A DNA stretch of 64,000 nt from Pseudognaphalium luteoalbum. Taxonomy: Eukaryota; Streptophyta; Magnoliopsida; Asterales; Asteraceae. A program made the position numbers and the translations under genes. Position 1 is the first letter of the stretch. Each line of letters begins with the position of its first letter. The notes below the pieces were generated by a model. That model was not told the DNA's origin, did not search any database, and saw nothing but the letters and a program-made list of their open reading frames with translations. Positions 34,190-45,285 of this stretch are shown in pieces. Location: contig OY730197.1 of assembly GCA_963422505.1 (NCBI GenBank), positions 83,461,178 through 83,525,177 on the forward strand, read 5' to 3'.

Positions 34190-35989
34190 TATGTTTACTT
34201 GTGAAAGTAAATTATGATAGATTTTTGACTTAAGGGTAAGTGAGTCTCATATAACGTTTAGGTCTTGAGTTCAAGCATTTAGTGTCTTTATTCTTTCTTT
34301 CTTTTTTCCAAGTATCAGGCCAATATTTATAAGTATTCGATGTTATTGTTTAAAAGTTCGGACACAACGCACTGCTTGTTTGAATCAATCTCTCAGGAAA
34401 ACACAATTCAAAACTCTAAATTTGACTAGTAAGTAAACAATAGAGATTATTTATCTAATATGCATACAAATGCCTAAATATTGTTCACAAGTGTATTTTC
34501 ACACAAATTCCCTTTAGGGAATGTTATATTTATAACCAACATGATCTTTAACAATCAATCAGACATCTTCGTAAATCCTTTTTTAAAATGGATGATTATG
34601 TGCACACTCTATGGTCCTAAACAAGTAGCAACTAAAAAATATACTACGTTGTAGGGTGAGTGCGCACACTCTAATGTGACTGCAACGACCTTGGTCCGCA
34701 AACGCACATCGTCTAAGGTATGTACAAGCTAGCTCGTGCAAATTTAAAAGATCCATTTTAGATAATAATAATAATAATATAAGGTTCTTGAGTAGTTGAG
34801 TGATATGCTAAGTGTAAGAAGTAATAGACAAGTTAGTTTCTCATTATATAGCTTCAAGTTGATTCGCATCACTTAGAAACTATAATTTTAACTTCATCTT
34901 TGTAAACCTTTAGTCAGCTCTTGGATATAATTTCTACGTGATGATCATGAGTTTTACATAAAAGCTTACCAAGGGCATGCAATGCCATATCTGACTAAAT
35001 TTACTGCGAACATGTATTCTCGTAGTCATCAGGTTTGGCAACTCATGACATGAGTTTAACATCTGACGAAATCCCTATAACTATATTATGAGATTGATTT
35101 TCGTATGATAATCATTGTGATTATTAAACTAGTAGAATGTTCAAATAGCTAGGAACGAACTTTTGACTTTCTATTTTTAACAGAATTAAGTGTCATATAA
35201 CCTGTAGGTCTTGAGTTCAAGCATTTAGTGTCTTTATTCTTTATTCTTTTTCCATGTATTAGGCCAATATTTATTAATGAAAGCACAAGGGCTAAGTTTA
35301 ATTTTACTTTTGTCAAGTATTAGTTAAATGCTTCATTTGTGTTGCAAGTAGTTATATTAGACCAAAAATTCAGTATGAACTAAAATGAGGTCCAAAATTA
35401 TAAATGCAAGGCATAGGATTTATTTAATAGGTTGTGAGTATTTGTTATAATCCATAGTTTTAGTTTCAATCAATACGGCATACATGAAATTGGAGAAATA
35501 CATTAAAAGGAAAAATTTAGTGGTGAATATAGTATCTAACAAATTAATCTTATAAAGTTTAACAATAATTTATAGAGTATTACGTATAATTATTTTGTAG
35601 TAGCTAATTAATATAAGGTTTAATGTAAAAAAAAAAATTACACGTATAAATTATAAAACAAATATGTATATTTTGTTTAAGGTATTTAAATTTCAACTGC
35701 ATATTCATTAAAAATGTCTTATACAGATTTTGTATTAATGTAATTGTTTAAAGCAGATTTATAAGTATTCGATGTTATTGTTTAAAAGTCCGGACACAAT
35801 GCACGTGATCATGATAATGCTTGTTTGAATTAATCTCTCAGGAAAACACACTTTAAAACTCTAAATTTGACTAGTAAGTAAACAATATAAAGTAACTTAT
35901 CTAATGTGCAATTAATTGCCTAAATATTGTTCACAAGTGAACTTTCACACAACTTCCCTTTTAGGGAATGTTATATTTATAACCAACGG
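34190..35989. repeat. Dispersed direct duplication, right copy split
   Basis: The stretch about 34250-34535 (GGTCTTGAGTTCAAGCATTT, then TATTCGATGTTATTGTTTAA, then GGGAATGTTATATTTATAAC) recurs at 35205-35276 and 35757-35987. In the right copy about 480 bp of unrelated sequence separates the two halves. Copia-2 begins exactly where the right copy ends. No gene is seen in the interval. Confidence 0.75.
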
Positions 35990-36559
35990 TGTAAGTCTCT
36001 AGTTTTAGGATCGATAACTTCGTTATCTGTAGTATTAAGGTGCGAAATCCCTTAATACGTCGTTATCTTACTATAACGAATAAGTTTGCGTTTTGTTTTT
36101 ACTAATACTTAGCTTTACACGATAAAATGTCAAAGCCTAGCCTTTAGAACGTTTTCTCTTGATTACTCAATTCGTAGGTGTGTTAATCGAATGACAAAAG
36201 TTATATTTAAGTTAAACCGAATCAAACATATATACTTTGATCAACTCGCAGGTCATGGGCCTGCGAGTCCAACTCAACTCGCAGCCCAAGCCCAGCTTGA
36301 CTTCGGTTCGCTATACCTTATATTGCGAGTTCAGATCTCATCTCGCATCGCAATGCCTTGCGACTTGAGATCTCGACTCGCTATACATATTTATTTCATT
36401 TCCGATATTCGTCTAACACTTTAATATACTAATATATTTAACGAATATTAATAACAATACAAACATTTATTTACAAATCTAAACCAATGTACAAACATGA
36501 CAACAATTACACCAGTCCTATTTCAAGCTAGATCTGTTGTCACAAACTATGTCTCAATA
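35990..36559 (-). repeat. 3' LTR of Copia-2
   Basis: 570 bp starting TGTAAGTCTC and ending TCTCAATA (CA decayed to TA). It carries the same ACTCGCAG/TCGCAATGCCTTGCGAC words as the Copia-1 LTRs. It retains the roughly 30-bp segment missing from the Copia-1 right LTR. Confidence 0.9.
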
Positions 36560-36570
36560 GACTCCCCCTT
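36560..36570 (-). other. Polypurine tract of Copia-2
   Basis: The minus strand reads AAGGGGGAGTC next to the 3' LTR. This site is lost in Copia-1. Confidence 0.85.
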
Positions 36571-39500
36571 GACAATAGCTCTAGCGTCTTTATCTTCACG
36601 CTTGTCTTTAGTCTTCATTTGTAAATTTTACTTCTTGCATATATCTTCATTCTAATACAAGTCTTAACCATCATTTGATAATCTCGTGCTAAATCACCCC
36701 ATGCTTCTGTCATCAAGATTCTATTCTCATTTAACTTCAACAAATCTATCTTTGACATGTTCATTAGGTGTCAATGGTCATAAACTCTGAAGATCTCACG
36801 TTCACCACCCTCAACTTCATCATCAGCTTCAACCATGACAGCCTCTCCAGTTTCTGAATCCGCATGCCAACTTTTCATATTTCTCAGAATATCCTGTGAC
36901 ATTATTTTCAGTGGAATCTGCTGAACACACTTGAAAGCTGGATATACTTTCTTTCTCCTTCTAGTCCTTTGACTTCTCTCTTGTAACTTTATCGTTTTTC
37001 CATTCCTTGGCTTAATCTTTTCAAACTTCCCTGAACGAACCTCAGTCTTGATTATATGTTCTACATATCGACCAACAAAATCATTATCTGGATTCTTCAA
37101 AGATAATTGAGCCAATTCTCGAATCTCATACTTAGGTAGAGAACTGAAAAATGCAAGCTTTCACTCAAAATATTGAGCTCCGTCAAACCTTTTATTCGCG
37201 AAAAGCTTCAGATCAGAGTCAAAATACCAACCGACAATCCCTCTACGCGTTTTACGTTTTCCTGTAATATCAACCTCCGAAACTCCAACCTTTTTCTTCT
37301 TCATTTTCTCTAAAGGTTTGAACATCGGATTGTCTTTATGTTTATCAAGGAATCTCTTCTTCATAATCGGTTGAGTCATCGATATCTTCATCTACATCAA
37401 CAACTTTAGGACCTTCTTCATCTTCAATCACAATCTCTGTTCTAGATGGGCTCACATGGTGTTCATCTATATTTGCATCTGGATCTACACCCATGTCTAG
37501 CTCTATCTCTGAAACAACAGCCCAGTCTTCAGGTGGTTGAAACTCTCCTTCTTCCAAATCATAATTAATATCTTCATCTATCTCATCAAGAAAATCATCT
37601 TTTGAATCTGATAGATCAAGCATTTCAATCCCTAGAAAACACAAACACAAATAATTATTAACAATCTAAATTCCTTTATTGATTTCCCTGAATCAATCTA
37701 AGAATATCTCTATTAATCCTTTTGTGTAATTAGTCTATAACATAAACGCAATTAATAACTTATAAATCTTTTATTAATTACCCTGAATCAATCTAAGATT
37801 TCTTAAGTCTTTTATAAAACACTTAACAAATATTATTAAACTTAAACTCTAATATTTTATGAATAAACACCAAACATTTAAGTTTACAATTAATTAACTT
37901 ATATAATTCCAAGACTTAACTGAACTATTATCTTTCCAAAAACTTAACTTTCAATTATATCTTTAAATTATATATCTTTATCTAGTTAAAGATTTTACAT
38001 ATTAAACTTGTCAACTATAACTAACTCTCAAGTCTAAAATATGTAAGTTATCATAGAAATTTGACCGCCAAAACTAATTGGAACTCGCCGCTTGACTACT
38101 GAATGAGTCAGAAGACTTTCGATCACAATTCTATATATCATATATAACTTAAATAATTTCTAATATATTTAACTTGTAATAATAATCTCAAGCCGAATAT
38201 ATTACTAAAAATATTAAGTTACAATTATAATTTACAATCATAATTCAACTAAATCCTAAATACAAATAACTACACAAGTCTAAGCTGTCTTACCAGCTTC
38301 ACTTGTACCCGCAGTACTTGTACCAGCACCATCACCACTTTTATCAACACCAGACTCCCCCTGAACATTAGCTTGCTCACTAGTCTTTGAAGGACCAGTC
38401 GGCTCACTATCTTTTGATGCACTGGGATCATCATCTTTGTTTTGATCTCTTTTCCTCCTCGGCTCATCTTCTTTGCAAGACTCTAAATATACCATTATCT
38501 CCCCCTGAGCTGACTGTCCTGAATTCACTCTTAACACTAAGCGTTCTAAGGAATCAAGCTTCAGTCGCTGGGTAGTAAAATCTTGTAGCAATATTGTATG
38601 AGTCTCCAGCAGTGTCTTGTAAGATGTACTCTGTTGAGTAATCTGCTGTGCAAACAAAAGATTCTGAGCTACCAACTCTGGAATTTGTGAAGTAAGCTTC
38701 TCAAACTCCTTAGACTCTAAGGATGTAATCCTTTCAGCATCAGTTGTAGGGGTAACAGAGATAGTTGATGGTCCAGGTGGTGTGAGTGATATGAGAATCA
38801 GGAGTAAGTGGTTGTGTAGGTTGAGATAATGCTGTCGTGAGTAAGCTAGCAGCAAATCTGCTTGCTTTAGTAGTCGGAAACTTAACCGAACGTACTAAAT
38901 TCACAATCTCAACCTGTCCAGTTATATGAAATTAAATAAGTAATTGTTACAGATTATTCTGCCTCTATCTCTAATCAATTATATAACACATGTAGAACTA
39001 AACTTATATCCCGTACCTCCATAGGTACAAATATCGGTTCAGTAACCACCTGTGGTAACACCTGCTCATGCTGCCGTCGATCCCGAGCCGCTATTACAGA
39101 TAAATCTGTCTTAGTTGATAACTCGTGATTAACTAACAAGATAATTAATGTCTAACAATATAAACTAACCTAGACCAATAGTCAATTGTCTAGTAGACGC
39201 TCTAGCCCTTTTACGGCTCCGAGTTTCCAATATCTCATCCTCCTCATCTAAATCCTCATTTAATACATTAAAATCAGGATCTAAATCATCAGTTGTGCAT
39301 TTTCCTTTTGAGCTCAGATCCTTTATATGTCTAGATCTATAAGGAATCATACCAGCAGGCAGCGAAATAGGTCGAACGTCATCAGAACCAGAATCTGATA
39401 TAGTTTCACCATCACGTCCACCTGACGGACCAGCCTCAATATCCTCAGAAGGTAGAACCATAACCGAAGAACCTGTAGGTCTATCAACCTCTGGTTCCAT

Positions 39501-40237
39501 ATCCATCGGTTCCTAATTACAATAATATTAAAACTTTATGATTAGCTTAAAGCTCTATCATCTAAGTTTCTATATATGTTTAAAAATTAATCCGATTTAA
39601 TACCTTAGCAGGTAATACCTCAGATCTATCTCGCTGTCCCTGCTCACCCTCAGGTCTTACGACCTCTGGGTCTGCAGTCTCAGCTTCCTGTACATAATGA
39701 CATTCATATTGTATAATTAGATATATTGCCTAATCATCTAAATATCTATATCTATATCATTATCATTATATAATAATATTATGCATCTATAATTAACAAT
39801 AAAATCTATCAATTAAGTATCTATATTATTATATAATTTAAATTATACCTGTGCAGGTGCAACATCAATATACTGATCAATCGTTTGAAGAAGCGAATCA
39901 TTGGCATCATCATTTTTCCCTAACACCTCTTGCACTAGCTGTGCAACAACCTGTGCATCAACCTGCTGTTCCGGTAGATCAGCCTGAATAAGAACATCTT
40001 CGAGCAGCTCCTGTGGCTCAGGTTGTGAAACCACATTAACAGCAGGCTCGGGAATAACGTCAGCATCAGCATCAACAGCAACAACATCTAACCAACCATT
40101 TTTCGGTGGCGTAACGTAAGCCACATCAAGAATATAGCCAAAAAGATCACGAATCTCAGGCTTGACATATTCTTCCCGACGAATAGTCTGCTGAAACATA
40201 GCATTGTATCCTCTGAGCACAATAGTATCAACACGTA

Positions 40238-42911
40238 TGGAACACCCGCTAAATTAGGACTAATGATTAGTGCCTAACCCTCTGTTAGTACATGTAATTA
40301 GTTAGTTTTAGGCTAATTAATGTATCGAAATATATATATATATATATATATATTGTTGAATATATACGAATACGCGATTTGATTAAATCGTACGCAATCC
40401 CAAATCGAATGTAATTCGGTTCAAGTAAATACGGACGTTGGTGAACATTTTTATTAAATAGTACAACATCATTAAATAACGCTACTATATCCAAAATATT
40501 ATTTCAATAATATTTCAATTACATTTCGTATCGTACAAGCAAGGACTATGCTATTAAAATATTAGATGCGCAAACAAAGTGAAACAAGCTAAAGTTAAGT
40601 TTTATATCGCAACCATTAAATATGTGGTAAAATACTTCAACCAAAAATATGGGGTGATTATTCATATTTTAAAACGCACATTAAAACACATAAAATAATT
40701 ATCTAACGTTTAAACAATCGGGAAAACGAACACCGCACGGAGCGCAAACGCGAGGAACAAGTTTGGGACACACCCACATGGGGTGGGCCCCATGAAAAAT
40801 CTGCCAAAAGGGGTGAGGTCACCACCTCCCCACCCCATTTTCACTTTACTCTCCTTCTCTCTTCCTCTTTTCTCTTCCTCTTTTCTCTCTAAAACAACAA
40901 ACACCCACCATCACTCCATCATCTTAATTCTCAAAATAACGCCACAAGACGACCTCCAAACTCGAAGCTCCTTTGGAGAAAAGTGATCACCTCGTCTCGA
41001 TCTACATTTCCCTCTTTTCGGATTTCTCCGGTGTCAACTTGTAAGTTTCCGACGAAAACTCAAAACCTCTCGATTTTAAGTGTTTTAAGTTTTAGTTGTT
41101 TCTTTAAGCTTAGAATGTCCTTATAAGGGTTGGGTAAAAATTTCAGGCCAAACGGTGGCCGGAAAACTCGTTTTGGCTCAAAAATCCGTCAAACAGACCT
41201 AAGTGTCGCAAAGACGACCAGTATAGCGTCACTTCGTGCGTCACTTAAGTGACGCATTGAGTGTCGCATGAAACCCTAATTTTGCCTAAGTGCCGCATAA
41301 AACCCCTTTTTCCCGACACTCCTACCGTCACTTGACTAGTGACGCACAACAACTTTAACCGACAATTCTAGCGACACTTCCTAAGTGACGCCTAGACCCA
41401 TACCCGACACTTCTAGCGACACTTCCTAAGTGACGCCTAGACCCATACCCGACACTTATACCGACACTTACCTTAGTGACGCCCTACCATGCGTCACTTC
41501 CCTTAAGTGACGCACATGCTCAGATTTACTATTTTTAGCGACACTTCCCAAGTGTCGCCCAAGCCTCTAAGTGACGCTATAAGTGACGCATAAAACAGAA
41601 GGTTTTAAACTAATTTTACAATAAGTTTTGAGACCCAAATTTGACCCCAGCTCGACCCCAGCCAGGGGCTGCCGCCCCTTGGACCCCGCTACCAGGGGCG
41701 CTGCCCCCGGACCCCCGTCATTAACGGGCTTCGCCCTTACCCTAGGTTCACGAGTAGCGGTGTTACATCTAAACTTTCACACAAAGTGTTAAACTTGTAT
41801 AACAACAAACACGAATGCGACACAACTTCTAAAACACATTGGAACTTACTTTTAGGTATAACACTTCAAAATCATCAAAATAATAATGTGAGATTATTAT
41901 TACAAACAATCACCAACGGGCCGTACACACTTTCAAACACTCAAACAAACAACCAAATCGTGGTAATTTGGACATTCTAGTTGAACAAACAACTACAAGG
42001 GTGATCTTTGAGATACTCAAATCATGTCATAACCATCGAGTGTCGTGGACACCCTCAGGTTACAAGTCGTTGGACTTTGATTCTTGGCTAATCAATCTAA
42101 GTTTATTAAGATAAACTCTTCAGGATCAGGTGAGTCTCATGGCCCCTCTTTTTACTGTTTTACTAGGGGTGTGATACATTGCTCTGTCTTTAACGCATGA
42201 ACACGAGTACATATTTCAATATACTACATGAGTTGTTTTCAACTAATCAAATCAAAGTCCTCCGTTAGTATAGTCTGGTAATACGAAAGTAGCGTGAATA
42301 TTAGTATATGGTACCATATAGGATTGACCCTTCTCGTCCGGGTTAGCAAGCACTAACCGGGTAAACGGACGTACTAATATTTGGGAAGACGAGTGTAGAT
42401 TGGGCACTCGTGGAGGCACCTCGCTTGGAATTCTCTATATGGGACCCGACCCTCGAGTTAAGCTCAGACTATGCGCTCATGTTTGTATACATTATCTGTA
42501 ACTTTATTTGCTGGATGCAAATCAATACTTAAATCTTGCGGTTCATAGAATATTATTTGATACTCAAACCTGTGAGCTCACTAGCGTTAGCTGACCCATT
42601 TTAGCATGTATCACAGGTACTCAGCAGTAGATTTGGACTGCCCATCAGGATGCATCTTAGCTCGAGTTTTCATGCAAACTTCAGAGATTTCATTGCATTA
42701 TTAGATTTTGTATAACTAATTATGTACTTAAATCTCTTATATTACGAAACGAGCTATCTGTGAGTTCAAACTGTTGTAAACCTTTTAATATTAATATATT
42801 TTGTTAAAACGAAGCATATAGAGTCGTTTACTATATATCTGTGTGCTTTGATTATTGATTAGTAACACCCAAAATACGCTTCCGCGAATCATTAAATTTG
42901 GGGGTGTTACA
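40238..42911 (+). repeat. Solo LTR-B, gypsy type, inside the post-pol gene
   Basis: 2674 bp, TGGAACACCC to GGGTGTTACA, with the target duplication ACGTA at 40233-40237 and 42912-42916. It interrupts a codon-perfect reading frame of the post-pol gene. It is the same family as LTR-A in the opposite orientation. A pyrimidine-rich leader-like segment (40835-40950) reads on the plus strand. A GC-rich block (41640-41750) contains GGGGCTGCCGCCCC and GGGGCGCTGCCCC words. An (AT)n run lies near 40330-40352. Confidence 0.94.
41205..41600. repeat. AAGTGWCGC / GCGWCACTT hairpin-word array in LTR-B
   Basis: About twenty copies of AAGTGACGC, AAGTGTCGC, GCGTCACTT or GCGACACTT lie in 400 bp, with inverted pairs such as GCGTCACTTAAGTGACGC. 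One segment of about 50 bp (GCGACACTTCCTAAGTGACG context, near 41370-41450) is tandemly repeated. It corresponds to the array of LTR-A. Confidence 0.85.
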
Positions 42912-43784
42912 ACGTAAGTGCGGCTCAGGAATAACAAGCTCCGGAAGATGATGACAAATAATCATGATGCAAAACCTCGGGTAGATCAAAAATCTCGATC
43001 TAACAGTACCCGATATCTGACATACCAGCTCACCAAAAATGAGATCACACAAACTGTATGATTTGTTATAAACCAGTGACAGTACAACCGATAATAAAGA
43101 AGGGCTCAGCTCATCAAAACCTCATTTCTTCGGTCCAAAAACAGTAACGATAACATGCCATAAGGACCTCCATTCTCCGATAATGAGAGCTTTAAGGAAC
43201 TGGCATCCTCGTCTCTGACCGGTATATCCCATACGTCCTAGAGCACCCTCAATAAAATCCATAGGATACTCCGTCGGACCATCCTCCTGGTCTACTGTAC
43301 CCAGATGTAAAATCTGACGTAAGTCAGATGCATTAAAAACAACCGGTCTCTGATTAACCGTCGTGCGTATCACCGGTGGGTTGACCATCTCGTCATACTG
43401 AATATGTGTCCAAAAATCATTCAATATACTTTGAGAGATCGGTGGAGACTCCGTCAGCGCATAACGAATGCGTGAACGTGCGAAAAATGCAAGCACTTGA
43501 GCTACTTTGCTAGCTCCACGTGCTGAAATATCTAAGTCAACAAGAATGTTATGACCTTTATCAAACGGACGTGCCATATCTGTATAAAACACAAATGTCA
43601 AAAACAATTAATGCACGAAACAACATTAACTAAATTTTAAACTATAATGTATTATGAATCAAAATTCATCAAACATCTTATGTCTAAATTTAGAATATAT
43701 AACTTGTTACATAATTGTCTCAATTCTTATACAAACGTTTAAGTTACAAGTGACTTTTTATTTTATTTTTAAAGTTTGATTTCA

Positions 43785-44490
43785 ACTCGCTAAAATCAAT
43801 GTCAACTCGCAACTGAACTCGCAAACTAGTCAACTCGCAACTCAATTCGCAAACCAGTCAACTCGCAAACCAAGTCAATTCGCAACTTCGACTCGCAAGT
43901 TGATTCGCAAACCTACTCAGTTCGCAGGTGAACAAGTCAACGTTCTAGTGTCAACTCGTTAACTTAGTTATGCCAATTGAGTTTACAACTCAATTCGCTG
44001 CACGAACAGCTGCTGCGGGTTGAACTTCAAATCGATTAATTTGCCAATTTTAAAGCAATCCATCGATTGATTCACATTCATTTAGGTTCATTTAACATTA
44101 ACCCTTATGATTCTTGTCAAATAATTCCCTAAATCTATAGCAGTCATTCAAATTTTCAAGCGAAACCCTAATAATATAAATTTTTTGATTTTGATCGATT
44201 TATACGGTGAAATCCGTTCATTTTTACCTCAATATGCTCGCAATATAGAGATGTATAAAATCTACAGATTCGAAAACTCGTTCCTCGTACGCGTAATTCA
44301 AAAAATCAAACGAAAACTGTTTCCTTTCGTTTCGCCGTATGTGAACTCACAGAAGTGTAAGTGAGTTCGCAGATGCTTGTGCGTTCTGTGGTGGTTTTGA
44401 CTCGTTTGACCACCCTATTATACTCATTACTCAATTCGCAAGTTTTTACTCGATCCGCAAGGTTGACTAGTCAAACTCGCAGAATTAAAT
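43785..44490 (-). repeat. YTCGCAR word array before the post-pol gene
   Basis: Ten copies (AACTCGCAA, AATTCGCAA, GTTCGCAG) lie within 150 bp at 43785-43935 and about four more at 44360-44485. The array sits in the non-coding stretch between pol and the post-pol gene, just upstream of the latter's first visible exon. It is the same word as in the LTR and pre-gag leader. Confidence 0.85.
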
Positions 44491-45285
44491 TAAAACACGA
44501 ATTTAATACAAATTATAAATGAAAACCCATTATTCATACAAGTCTAAATTTTTTTTTACCTTTCACTTGTATTTTGTTACGCTTGTTCAACATAGATGAG
44601 ATAATTCAGTATAATTTAATTTCAAAGGGTAATATTTATTAAAATAAATAAAAATAAAATAACTTTATATTAAGAAGAAAACTAAAGATAAAGTATGAAA
44701 CATATAAACTAATAGTGGTATCAAGTACCATTTTATTAAACACTTGAAATAAAATAGAGTACATAAACTAACTGAATCTGAATTTATCTGTTTAGGGATC
44801 ATATTAGAAAGAACAAACTATTTAAATTTATTAAAAAGTCTAAGTAGATTGTTAATATACATACCTCATGAAATTCAAATAAGTTACAATAGAATTACAA
44901 CTAATTTTGTCATTTATTCATTTATATTTATAAAATTATATCTTAGGTACCTTTATCCACATAGCATAATTAATAAAAACATTTAATTCACTTTAAGTGA
45001 ATATTTTCTTATAGACAGTTCAAGATGATTACCAATATTATGATCCACATAAACAAATTATACTCACATATCTAAGCAACACCATTATTGTGAGTATGAA
45101 TATTACCAAGTGTTTTCTAAGATATGACATACTGAAGAATTCAAGCAACACATATAGCACCGATTTCTTTAGATTCAAGGTAGAGGTTTATCGAACTTAC
45201 ACTTGAATTTAGAATTTAGACAAATATCAAACATACTTTGAAGATGCTATGTTTTCCAGGTCTGTACTTAGTACAACAGAGGATC

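Larger units (their letters stand above)
36615..43577 (-). pseudogene. Post-pol second gene of Copia-2, multi-exon, decayed
   Basis: An unknown-function gene on the element's sense strand. Exons (minus): 43577-39849 (split by LTR-B), 39687-39604, 39512-39170, 39090-39017, 38913-38294 and 37631-36615. The five introns (161, 91, 79, 103 and 662 bp) all start GT, end AG and join in matching phases. Leaving out LTR-B and one target-site copy, exon 1 is exactly 350 codons, and the total is about 1060. A further acceptor (TTTTATACAG) lies just before the ATG. The N-terminal half has SRIRYALTESPPISQSILND and a GALGRMGYTG block. The middle is Glu/Pro/Asp-rich with a predicted coiled coil, and the C-terminus has Lys-rich segments. 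Lesions: TGA at 43122, 37161 and 36771, and frameshifts near 38785 and 37347. From memory it resembles proteins annotated beside copia pol genes in daisy-family genomes. No transmembrane or known env domain is evident. Confidence 0.7.

Noticed and set aside
36615..43577. A host gene interrupted by retrotransposons, in place of an element gene
   Set aside because: It lies between the polypurine tract/3' LTR and pol of one copia element, on the same strand, with the element's own YTCGCAR array in front. A captured host gene remains possible but no host family is recognised.
36615..43577. Retroviral-type envelope protein
   Set aside because: The position fits an env-like gene, but I see no signal peptide, transmembrane segment or cleavage site in the open segments.
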